Assembly (NCBI GenBank): GCA_022711195.1
Contig: JAKLFN010000094.1
Location: 1-7,951 of the forward strand
DNA: 7,951 nucleotides
Direction: 5' to 3'
DNA from: Bacteroidota bacterium
GTDB lineage: Bacteria; Bacteroidota; Bacteroidia; Bacteroidales; VadinHA17
The position numbers were made by a program, and so were the translations under genes. Under the pieces are notes generated by a model that was given only the letters and a program-made list of their open reading frames with translations, made no database searches and was not told the origin of the DNA. Of this stretch, positions 1-5,817 are shown one piece after another; the first letter of the stretch is position 1; every line of letters begins with the position of its first letter.

Positions 1-831
1 TACAGTTTCAAGACCAGTTCGAAATCCGAAGAATGAGTTGTATAATCCTCCGTTAAGGGCTTTCCCGCTGCCTGCTCCTATTAGATAATTGTCAGGGGTC
101 ATATTCATATAACTTCCTGTCATAGAACCTTTAGAAGCATCAAATCCTCCTACAGCAAAACCTCCCTTTGTTCCCTTTACAGCTTCATCAACATATACTC
201 TTGTACTGTCGGCATTAACGTACAGGAATCTTTGGGAAGCAGCTTTGTCTGTTCCGAAACCTCCTACTGCAAAACCTCCTTTTGCGCCTTTCTCCCCGTT
301 ATCGACATATATCCTTACACCCTCATTATAGACAGCGAGTACGGTCTGACCATCTTTGTTCTTTACTTCGAATATAGCCTCATCAAAACTCGTTGTAGTG
401 CCTTTGATACCCAGCTTACCTGTTCCAACAAGGTTCTTTGCGGCCATAGCATATGGAACTGTATATAATGGAGATGACCCCATTATGGTTCCATTTACCT
501 CTGTAATGAGATATTTGGGACTGACTGTCCAATCAATAAGGTCGAATGTAGCAACTGTGCCGTTCTCTCTTGTTCCTGTTCCTACAACAAGGTTAAATAA
601 CCCGAAGCTGTTAGTGGAAACTGATGAATGCACTTCCTGCCAGAAAAGTGTACCACCGCTTGATAGTGATCTTATATAGAACCTGACCGACAAGGATTGA
701 TTTGCCAGTACATCTCCTGATGAGTTGCGGGCTATGGCCTGGTAGTTGAATCCCTGCGGGATCTGGGCCTGGGAAGACCAAAGACCAAAGACTAAAGATA
801 AAAGAAGAGTGAAGGAGAGTTTTGTTTTCAT
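1..831 (-). CDS. Secreted repeat-containing surface protein, N-terminal part (C-terminus beyond the left edge)
   Basis: The frame starts at ATG 831-829 and stays open for 277 codons to the window edge, so the gene is 3'-truncated here. Residues 1-22 form a Sec signal peptide: basic KTK, a hydrophobic core, then a likely cut after SQA (22/23). Residues 24-60 (IPQGFNYQAIARN... SVRFYI) match an N-terminal module common in secreted Bacteroidota proteins. From about residue 150 there is a FEVKNKDGQTVLAVY stretch, followed by two 38-residue tandem repeats (173-210 and 211-248), each with RxYVD and GGFAVGGF. The last residues (NSFFGFRTG, 265-273) resemble the start of YadA-head-like repeats. Such proteins often end in a tail-fibre/S74 chaperone domain, which cannot be checked here. 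The architecture supports an exported, probably cell-surface structural protein. Its binding partner is unknown. No clear Shine-Dalgarno precedes the start. Confidence 0.85.
   Translation of the reverse strand, partial: MKTKLSFTLLLSLVFGLWSSQAQIPQGFNYQAIARNSSGDVLANQSLSVRFYIRSLSSGGTLFWQEVHSSVSTNSFGLFNLVVGTGTRENGTVATFDLIDWTVSPKYLITEVNGTIMGSSPLYTVPYAMAAKNLVGTGKLGIKGTTTSFDEAIFEVKNKDGQTVLAVYNEGVRIYVDNGEKGAKGGFAVGGFGTDKAASQRFLYVNADSTRVYVDEAVKGTKGGFAVGGFDASKGSMTGSYMNMTPDNYLIGAGSGKALNGGLYNSFFGFRTGLETV
88..315 (-). repeat. Two tandem 114-bp coding repeats (38 residues each)
   Basis: Within the left-edge surface protein, 315-202 and 201-88 encode two consecutive 38-residue units. They share R-[IV]-Y-V-D at the start, K-G-[AT]-K-G-G-F-A-V-G-G-F in the middle, and a more variable tail. 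The conserved core is also similar at DNA level, for example GGAGGTTTTGC in both. More copies of this unit occur in related proteins as I recall them, but only two are visible before the sequence changes to the NSFFG-type segment. Confidence 0.8.
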
Positions 832-1027
832 TTATGGAGGCGTTTTGGATTATACCTTATAATATATGCATAAAATATAAAATTACAAAATTGGTTGCTG
901 AAGTGGAAATTTATTACACAAACAGGAAGCAGATTTTGACCAAGTAACCCGGGTACACTGTAACCGGCGTAATTTATATGATAAAAAATGCCGAGATTTG
1001 TTCGAATTCTTCGTAACATTATTTGAA

Positions 1028-1477
1028 ATGGGCATCGAGACAGAAAGAAAATTCAGGGTGAAAGGCAGCATTATGCACCTGGCTTCAGAAAAATATGAGA
1101 TAATACAGCGATATCTTTCGGTTGATCCTGATAAGAGCATCAGGATAAGAGTAGCCGGTGATAAAGCGTTTCTTACAATCAAGGGCCGGCCAAAAGGAAA
1201 TTCCTTCTCAAGGAGCGAATGGGAGATACCTCTTCCGCCCGAAGATGCAAACGGGATCATGGAACTATGCCTCCCGGGAAAAATCGTAAAAACCAGGTAC
1301 CTTGTCCCTCATGGTAAACATACCTGGGAAGTCGATGTATTCCATGACAAAAATGAAGGACTTGTAATTGCGGAACTGGAGATGGACTCTGAAGATGAAG
1401 AATTCGAAAAACCCGGCTGGCTCGGAGAAGAAGTTACAGGGAGATCCGAATTCTATAATGCTAATCTTATTAAATGA
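1028..1477 (+). CDS. CYTH-domain triphosphatase (inorganic triphosphatase / triphosphate tunnel metalloenzyme)
   Basis: This 149-residue protein is a single CYTH domain. It carries the N-terminal ExExK signature (E4, E6, K8 in IETERKF), Y29, SIRIRV (37-42), LTIKG (49-53), SEWEIPL (63-69), KTRYLVP (88-94), WEVDVF (100-105) and the acidic strand AELEMDSEDE (115-124). These charged residues line the beta-barrel tunnel that binds a triphosphate with divalent metal. Bacterial single-domain members usually hydrolyse inorganic tripolyphosphate, and some act on thiamine triphosphate. Class IV adenylate cyclase is a less likely alternative. The length fits a stand-alone cytoplasmic bacterial member. 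I chose ATG 1028 because it puts ExExK at residues 4-8, where the family has it; an in-frame TTG at 998 would add ten unrelated residues. It converges with the DUF486 gene across one base. Confidence 0.92.
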   Translation: MGIETERKFRVKGSIMHLASEKYEIIQRYLSVDPDKSIRIRVAGDKAFLTIKGRPKGNSFSRSEWEIPLPPEDANGIMELCLPGKIVKTRYLVPHGKHTWEVDVFHDKNEGLVIAELEMDSEDEEFEKPGWLGEEVTGRSEFYNANLIK

Positions 1478-1478
1478 C

Positions 1479-1847
1479 CTACTTCTTAAAGACAAAGTAG
1501 ACAGCCAGTATCAGGAAAACAAAACCAATAAGGTGATTGATCCTGAAATGCTCATCCCTGAACACAATCAGGGTAAAAAGAGTAAATACAAGCAAGGAGG
1601 TAACTTCCTGGATTACCTTAAGCTCGACAAGCGAGAAAGGTCCCCCGTTTCCCGAATAACCAATCCTGTTGGCAGGAACCTGCAGGGAATATTCGAAAAG
1701 GGCAATGCCCCAGCTTATCAATATTATTGCCAGGAGGCTCAGGTTCTCAAAACGTGAAACGGTTCTTAATTTGAGGTGACCGTACCATGCGATGGTCATA
1801 AAAGTGTTGGACAAAACGAGCAGCCCGATTGTCGAAATCCCTTTCAT
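1479..1847 (-). CDS. DUF486 / small DMT-family membrane protein
   Basis: The 122-residue protein has about four transmembrane segments (roughly 3-20, 36-52, 78-97, 103-120). It also has hallmark stretches of the DUF486 family: LLVLSNTFMTIAWYGHLK (9-26), ISWGIALFEYSLQVPANRIGY (44-64, cited in part), LKVIQEV (76-82) and a C-terminal AVYFVFKK. The length is normal and the protein looks intact. The family is related to small multidrug-resistance/DMT carriers, but I know of no established substrate. It starts 35 bp downstream of the GNAT gene on the same strand, so it could be the last gene of that operon, although this gap is looser than those inside the four-gene core. Its stop codon lies one base from that of the convergent CYTH gene. 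No Shine-Dalgarno is obvious. Confidence 0.88.
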   Translation of the reverse strand: MKGISTIGLLVLSNTFMTIAWYGHLKLRTVSRFENLSLLAIILISWGIALFEYSLQVPANRIGYSGNGGPFSLVELKVIQEVTSLLVFTLFTLIVFRDEHFRINHLIGFVFLILAVYFVFKK

Positions 1848-1882
1848 ACGACTTAGTTTAGTTCAGAAAAATTAAAGAGAGA

Positions 1883-2365
1883 CTACAGTACTTTTACATA
1901 AATCTGCTTCGGATCGCCCATGCTGTAGAAATCCTTCAGGCTTGCTGCAAGTTCATAACCATTCCTTTTATAAAATGCTTCTGTAGGAGAATAAAGGGGT
2001 CTTCCGGCAGTTTCTATCCATAATATCTTTCCGCCGAGCTCCCTTACTTTGTTTTCAACAGCTTTCAAAAGAACCGATCCTAGTTTCTTATTGCGCGAAT
2101 TATTATGCACAGCTATCCAGTATAGCTCCCATGAATGTGTAGAGAATTCATTCTTTCCAAAGTTGGCGAAGGCAACAAGCCCGTCGTCATCGACTGCCTT
2201 GAGCCAGTAATAACCGCTCTTTTCCACGCCTTTTTCGATTGTTTCATCAGCTATCTCCAGCGCTGTGTCAATTTCAAAGTCATAGAAAAAATCAGTCGAC
2301 CTGAGTATCTCCTCAATCTTATCCCTGTCATCCCTGTCTAAATCGCCTGATATCCTGGCCATCAT
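1883..2365 (-). CDS. GNAT-family N-acetyltransferase of the kamA / ATP-grasp cluster
   Basis: This 160-residue protein is a single GNAT domain. It probably transfers acetyl from acetyl-CoA to an amine in the cytoplasm. The core is visible as ELYWIAVHNNSRNKKLGSVL (residues 80-99: beta-4 plus the pyrophosphate-binding loop), LWIETAGRPLY (115-125) and the C-terminal TEAFYKRNGYE (128-138). The usual R/Q-x-x-G-x-G/A loop reads R-N-K-K-L-G here, so its first glycine is a lysine. ATG 2365 is chosen because it follows the TGA of the upstream ligase by two bases. The next codon is also ATG (2362), and an in-frame TTG at 2371 is less likely. The tight spacing suggests translational coupling and a shared pathway. 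It is much shorter than AblB, the beta-lysine acetyltransferase I recall as about 270 residues, so the acceptor (beta-lysine or a peptide of it) is inferred. Confidence 0.9.
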   Translation of the reverse strand: MMARISGDLDRDDRDKIEEILRSTDFFYDFEIDTALEIADETIEKGVEKSGYYWLKAVDDDGLVAFANFGKNEFSTHSWELYWIAVHNNSRNKKLGSVLLKAVENKVRELGGKILWIETAGRPLYSPTEAFYKRNGYELAASLKDFYSMGDPKQIYVKVL

Positions 2366-2367
2366 AA

Positions 2368-3336
2368 TCAATAATTTAAGTCGTTTATTATTCTCCCTAT
2401 CACTTCTTCATGCGGATATCCGGCAGCATTGATTGCAGCCACTACACCACTGTCGGGAGATATGCATGGATTTGCGTTAACTTCAATTACGTAAGGATTG
2501 TTGTTTTTATCGATACGCATGTCGATTCGTGCATATCCTCTCAGGCCAAATACATTCCAGCACTGTTTGGCTGTAATGCGTATCCTTTCGCCCAGATCCT
2601 GGTCAAGATCGGCGCCCGGGAAAATGCGTACAGTGTTCTCATACTCAAAAGTGCCATGTTCCCATTTGGCCCTGAAATCAACGATCTTCGGTCTTCCTTC
2701 CTCATAGTTCCTGAATGTCATCTCAGCAGGAGGAAGAACCTCCGGGCCGTTGTTGCCGGGAATGACAGTGATATTAAACTCCCTGCCGTCGATATAATCC
2801 TCGATGATCCAGTGAGAATCATTATAAGCGGAGAGCTTCTTTTCAATTCCCGGGGCAAACGTAAAAACAGAATCGGAAGTGATATCCATCGATCCGTCTT
2901 CCCAGACAGGTTTAATGATATACTGATTCCCGGGGATAAGCTCTTTCCACTGAGAGGGCAGAAATGCGCCCGGATTTCTTATCCCGGCATTTTTAAGGGT
3001 TTTGCTTGTCAGGGCCTTGCTTGTGGTGATGAACATAGCCTCAACAGGATTTCCGCTGTAAGGTATTGAATGCAGATTCAGCAGAGCAGGTATAAAATAG
3101 CAGAGCTCACCTTTATTATTGATCGACTCTACGAGGTTAAAAACAAATTCATGATTTTCTTCTGTCAGATCATCTATCTCAGCCATGAAGTTCGCTGTTA
3201 TTCCGCGCCTCGATGTTTTAATTCCGAGCTTCTGAAGATTTGCATCGACAAAATTTACCTGGTCGAGCACATCAAGTTCATCGGGTAGTGCGTTTTCTCC
3301 AGGCTGATTATAGATAATACAGCAGTTGTGTTTCAT
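2368..3336 (-). CDS. Ddl-like ATP-grasp carboxylate-amine ligase, second copy (B)
   Basis: This 322-residue protein has the D-Ala-D-Ala ligase-like fold: an N-terminal preATP-grasp domain (about 1-100) and an ATP-grasp domain. Visible ATP/Mg motifs are YIIKPVWEDGS (139-149, K142), IIEDYIDGREFN (177-188, E179), GYARIDMRI (267-275, R270, D272) and VIEVNANPCISPDSG (283-297, E285, N287). Such enzymes activate a carboxylate as acyl phosphate and join it to an amine. In the omega-loop region, FRAKW (221-225) sits where Ddl has the AKY segment, so Trp replaces the Tyr that helps set second-substrate choice in Ddl; this alignment is by eye. Its ATG overlaps the stop of the upstream ligase by 4 bp, and the GNAT gene starts 2 bp after its stop. 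Automatic annotation would likely say D-alanine-D-alanine ligase, but the context argues for another amino-acid or peptide substrate. Confidence 0.9.
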   Translation of the reverse strand: MKHNCCIIYNQPGENALPDELDVLDQVNFVDANLQKLGIKTSRRGITANFMAEIDDLTEENHEFVFNLVESINNKGELCYFIPALLNLHSIPYSGNPVEAMFITTSKALTSKTLKNAGIRNPGAFLPSQWKELIPGNQYIIKPVWEDGSMDITSDSVFTFAPGIEKKLSAYNDSHWIIEDYIDGREFNITVIPGNNGPEVLPPAEMTFRNYEEGRPKIVDFRAKWEHGTFEYENTVRIFPGADLDQDLGERIRITAKQCWNVFGLRGYARIDMRIDKNNNPYVIEVNANPCISPDSGVVAAINAAGYPHEEVIGRIINDLNY

Positions 3337-4307
3337 AATGAAAGGTTGTTTCTCTTCAGCGAAGCCTTCATTATCATTTCCATCAGTGACTGATATTCAA
3401 TTCCTGTGAGTCGTGCCAATATTGGCAGGTCGGAGTGAACGGGATGCAATCCGGCGAGTGGATTGACCTCAATAAAGCACAGACGGCCGTTACGATCGGC
3501 TTTCAGGTCCACTCTGCCTCCATCGACACCACCCAGGGCTTTCCATGCAGCCAGGGCCACTTTCTTACATTCATCGACATACTCAGCAGGCAGAGGAGTA
3601 TATTTGCAATACTCCTGGTAAGCTTCCTTGACATCAAGGGAATAGGGGAGGTTATCACGGCAGACAATCTCCATACCACCTATTGCGACAGATTCATCAC
3701 CTGTCCCGATTACACCTACAGTAAATTCCCTTCCGGGAAGGTATTCTTCCACGAGCGCCGGCTGGGAGAATCTTTTCAGGATCCATTCGGCCATCACTGT
3801 CAGCTCTTCCTCCGATTTGAGAAGGCTTTTCTCGTTTATTCCTTTCCCTGTCCCTTCTGAAACAGGTTTAATGAAGAGGGGGAAGCCTAATTTACATTTT
3901 TTAATATCCGATGAGTCGCTGATAAGCATACCAGGGCTGACAGGAACACCTGCAGCAGACACAATAAGCCTTGTGAGGTATTTATTAAGTGAAACCCCCA
4001 GGATAACAGGTCCGCTGAACACGTAAGGAATTTTATACTGGTCGAGGATTGCAGGCACTACCGATTCACGTCCATCACCATATAAGCCTTCGGCTATGTT
4101 AAAAACGAGATCCCATTTTTTTCCTGCAGCAAGGGCGCTGATCAGCTGGAAGCAGTTTCCTACCTGTTCCGTTTCAAAGCCCATTTTCCGCAGAGAGTTA
4201 TCGATGGCATCAACTGTTTCCTGCTTATCGAATTCGGCAGTGTCTTCCATAGAATAACCCCGGTCAAGGTACCATGACCGCAGGTCGTAAGTTAAACCAA
4301 CCTTCAT
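3333..4307 (-). CDS. Ddl-like ATP-grasp carboxylate-amine ligase, first copy (A)
   Basis: This 324-residue member of the D-Ala-D-Ala ligase-like ATP-grasp group is clearly different from its neighbour. Motifs in order: WDLVFNIAEGLYGDGRE (65-81), FPLFIKPVSEGTGKGI (142-157, K147 and a glycine-rich loop like that of Ddl), ALVEEYLPGREFTVGVIG (184-201, E187/E188), GGRVDLKAD (263-271, R265, D267) and FIEVNPLAGLHPVHSDLP (278-295, E280, N282). The last motif replaces the usual NTSPGMT-SHS of Ddl. It is predicted to form an amide bond with ATP cleavage to ADP and phosphate in the cytoplasm. It begins 8 bp after the kamA stop and ends with a 4-bp ATGA overlap with ligase B. Two divergent ligases in a row beside an aminomutase suggest successive or alternative peptide-bond steps rather than cell-wall D-Ala-D-Ala synthesis. 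Substrates cannot be read from the sequence. Confidence 0.9.
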   Translation of the reverse strand: MKVGLTYDLRSWYLDRGYSMEDTAEFDKQETVDAIDNSLRKMGFETEQVGNCFQLISALAAGKKWDLVFNIAEGLYGDGRESVVPAILDQYKIPYVFSGPVILGVSLNKYLTRLIVSAAGVPVSPGMLISDSSDIKKCKLGFPLFIKPVSEGTGKGINEKSLLKSEEELTVMAEWILKRFSQPALVEEYLPGREFTVGVIGTGDESVAIGGMEIVCRDNLPYSLDVKEAYQEYCKYTPLPAEYVDECKKVALAAWKALGGVDGGRVDLKADRNGRLCFIEVNPLAGLHPVHSDLPILARLTGIEYQSLMEMIMKASLKRNNLSL

Positions 4308-4315
4308 TAAGTATC

Positions 4316-5557
4316 TTATTTTTCAGGGTATTCGCAGAGCACACCCTTATAGTTACGAAGCACGATCTTCTCGCTGTTATGCTCAACAACATAATTGGGA
4401 AGCAGGGGAATTTTTCCACCGCCGCCGGGAGCATCGACAACAAAAGTAGGAACGGCATATCCGCTTGTGAAGCCGCGGAGTCCTTTAATTATTTCCAGGC
4501 CTTTCTTGACTGTTGTGCGGAAGTGCCCGGAACCGGGTATAAGATCGCACTGATATAAATAATATGGTCGTACTCTTATCATTAGAAGCTTATGCATCAG
4601 CTCCTTCATTACGGGTACATTATCATTAATACCTTTAAGAAGCACTGTCTGGCTTCCGAGCGGTATTCCGGCATCCGCAAGCATAGTACATGCTTTGGCA
4701 CACTCCTCGGTAATCTCTGAAGGATGGGAGAAATGAAGGCTCATAAGCAGCGGATGGTATTTCCTGAGCATGTTCACCAGTTTCTCGGTGATCCTCATAG
4801 GAAGAACAACAGGTATCCTGGTTCCTATACGTACTATTTCAACATGAGGAATAGCCCTGATACTTGAAAGTATATATTCAAGAAGCTCGTCGGTGAGCGT
4901 CAGAGGATCACCACCGGAAATTAATACGTCTCTCACTTCCTTATGTGCAGATATATAGGCAAATGCTTTTTCAAAATCCTGCCTGCCAAGCTTGTCAAGC
5001 TTTCCTACTGAATGGGAACGTGTGCAATACCTGCAATAGTTTGAACAGACCTGTGTGACGGTAAACAGGACCCTGTCGGGATACCTGTGTACAATACCTT
5101 TCACCGGCGAGAATGACTTCTCGTGAAGAGGGTCAGACTGTTCGTTGCTGTGCTGAAGAAGTTCTTCAACAACAGGAATGACATTCCGGCGCAGGGGATT
5201 TGAGTAGGTTGTGTTGTAGATGAGTGAAGCAAAATATGGAGTTATCCTCATTGGAAGACGGCCTTTCAGGTTATTGATAGCCATAATTTCCTTTTCGGAT
5301 AATTTCATGATCTTCTTCAGCTCGTCAATGCTGGTAATTGCATTTCTCAGCTGCCATTTCCAATCATTCCAGGAATCGATGCTTGTCAGGGGGAAGTAGC
5401 GGTTTATGAACTCCGAACTCCGGTTGCTAACTGACTTTATTGGGATTACGTCTTGCGAAAAAATCGTGGTTTTCGCGCCAGGCTCTTCATCTGAAGAGCA
5501 ACCCACGAGGCGGCTCTCACCGCGGAGTGCCGTTGCCTCATTATTGTTAGCGTTCAT
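4316..5557 (-). CDS. kamA: KamA-family radical SAM aminomutase, probable lysine 2,3-aminomutase
   Basis: The 413-residue enzyme is predicted to interconvert L-lysine and beta-lysine using a [4Fe-4S] cluster, SAM and PLP. Cluster ligands are in CSNYCRYC (C171, C175, C178), ISGGDPL (213-219) is the SAM-binding GGD region, and VVDAPGGGGK (373-382) contains the PLP lysine, K382. By eye alignment with the Clostridium subterminale enzyme, the lysine-binding residues Arg134, Asp293 and Asp330 correspond to R180, D338 (YQCD) and D375, with the same 37-residue spacing between the aspartates. Glutamate 2,3-aminomutase has other residues at the two Asp positions, so lysine is favoured. The protein ends at KGVLCEYPEK and lacks the C-terminal Cys-rich zinc tail of the clostridial enzyme. 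Its N-terminus has about 45 extra low-complexity residues. It leads the operon. No strong Shine-Dalgarno is seen, and no other ATG fits the conserved start. Confidence 0.92.
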   Translation of the reverse strand: MNANNNEATALRGESRLVGCSSDEEPGAKTTIFSQDVIPIKSVSNRSSEFINRYFPLTSIDSWNDWKWQLRNAITSIDELKKIMKLSEKEIMAINNLKGRLPMRITPYFASLIYNTTYSNPLRRNVIPVVEELLQHSNEQSDPLHEKSFSPVKGIVHRYPDRVLFTVTQVCSNYCRYCTRSHSVGKLDKLGRQDFEKAFAYISAHKEVRDVLISGGDPLTLTDELLEYILSSIRAIPHVEIVRIGTRIPVVLPMRITEKLVNMLRKYHPLLMSLHFSHPSEITEECAKACTMLADAGIPLGSQTVLLKGINDNVPVMKELMHKLLMIRVRPYYLYQCDLIPGSGHFRTTVKKGLEIIKGLRGFTSGYAVPTFVVDAPGGGGKIPLLPNYVVEHNSEKIVLRNYKGVLCEYPEK

Positions 5558-5564
5558 AGTTGGT

Positions 5565-5580
5565 GATGAATAAATTCATC
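5565..5580 (-). promoter_or_regulatory. Perfect inverted repeat in the kamA leader
   Basis: GATGAAT-AA-ATTCATC is a perfect 7-bp inverted repeat that ends 7 bases upstream of the kamA ATG. In RNA it could form a 6-bp stem with a UUUA loop over the place where ribosomes bind. In DNA it could be a dimeric repressor site. No regulator gene is adjacent, and an A+T-rich region makes short palindromes more likely by chance. Confidence 0.35.
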
Positions 5581-5794
5581 CTTTTGTGATAAGTAATTTA
5601 ATTTTTAATTAATACTAATAATTGTTTTAATTGGTGCGAAAATATGTATTATGCAAATACATTGTATCATTTGACCGTCAGAAATATTAACATGATTGTC
5701 ATTTTATTAACAGTACATTTTTTATTCAGTTGTCTGTATTCAATAATAATGCCATTTTTATTTTTCTTCATTTTATACAAAACAGAAAATTAGA

Positions 5795-5802
5795 TACTTT
5801 TG
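5795..5802 (+). promoter_or_regulatory. Bacteroidota-type -7 promoter element for the MATE gene
   Basis: TACTTTTG matches the TAnnTTTG -7 consensus of Bacteroides primary-sigma promoters exactly. It ends 15 bases before the ATG at 5818, so the transcript would start close to the coding region with a leader of about ten bases. No convincing TTG -33 element is seen about 20 bp upstream, where the DNA is A+T-rich. The rest of the 5558-5817 gap shows no gene, and I could not place a good matching promoter for kamA on the other strand. Confidence 0.5.
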
Positions 5803-5817
5803 TTCTCCCCGATAAAA

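Noticed and set aside
998..1027. Upstream TTG start for the CYTH gene
   Set aside because: It would put ten non-conserved residues before the MGIETERKF start typical of the family.
828..1260. Minus-strand open frames upstream of and antisense to the CYTH gene
   Set aside because: They have no family match, odd composition and conflict with the CYTH gene. The 832-1027 gap seems to hold only leader sequences, and I found no convincing promoter match there.
1368..1757. Plus-strand open frame of 129 codons
   Set aside because: It spans the end of the CYTH gene and runs antisense to the DUF486 gene, both of which have strong family signatures.
2366..2371. TTG start for the GNAT gene overlapping the ligase B stop
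   Set aside because: Two ATG codons follow at once at 2365 and 2362, so TTG is unlikely.
2410..3069. Long plus-strand open frame of 219 codons
   Set aside because: It lies wholly antisense to ligase B, whose ATP-grasp motifs are clear, and its translation shows no recognisable family.
2368..4307. Cell-wall D-Ala-D-Ala ligases
   Set aside because: Two divergent copies lie beside an aminomutase and a GNAT, far from any cell-wall gene in the window, and substrate-side motifs differ from Ddl. The possibility is not fully excluded.
4316..5557. EpmB-type aminomutase for elongation factor P modification
   Set aside because: The protein has the LAM-type YQCD and VVDAPGGGGK motifs, is longer than EpmB, and no epmA or efp gene is in the window.
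1883..5557. Classic ablA/ablB N-epsilon-acetyl-beta-lysine operon
   Set aside because: The acetyltransferase is only 160 residues and unlike AblB, and two ligases are inserted between it and the aminomutase.
5637..5661. Possible minus-strand -7 elements for kamA (CGAAAATA at 5637-5644 and CAAATACA at 5654-5661, plus-strand view)
   Set aside because: Each has one mismatch to the TAnnTTTG consensus and neither has a -33 partner at the right distance. In such A+T-rich DNA this is not enough.
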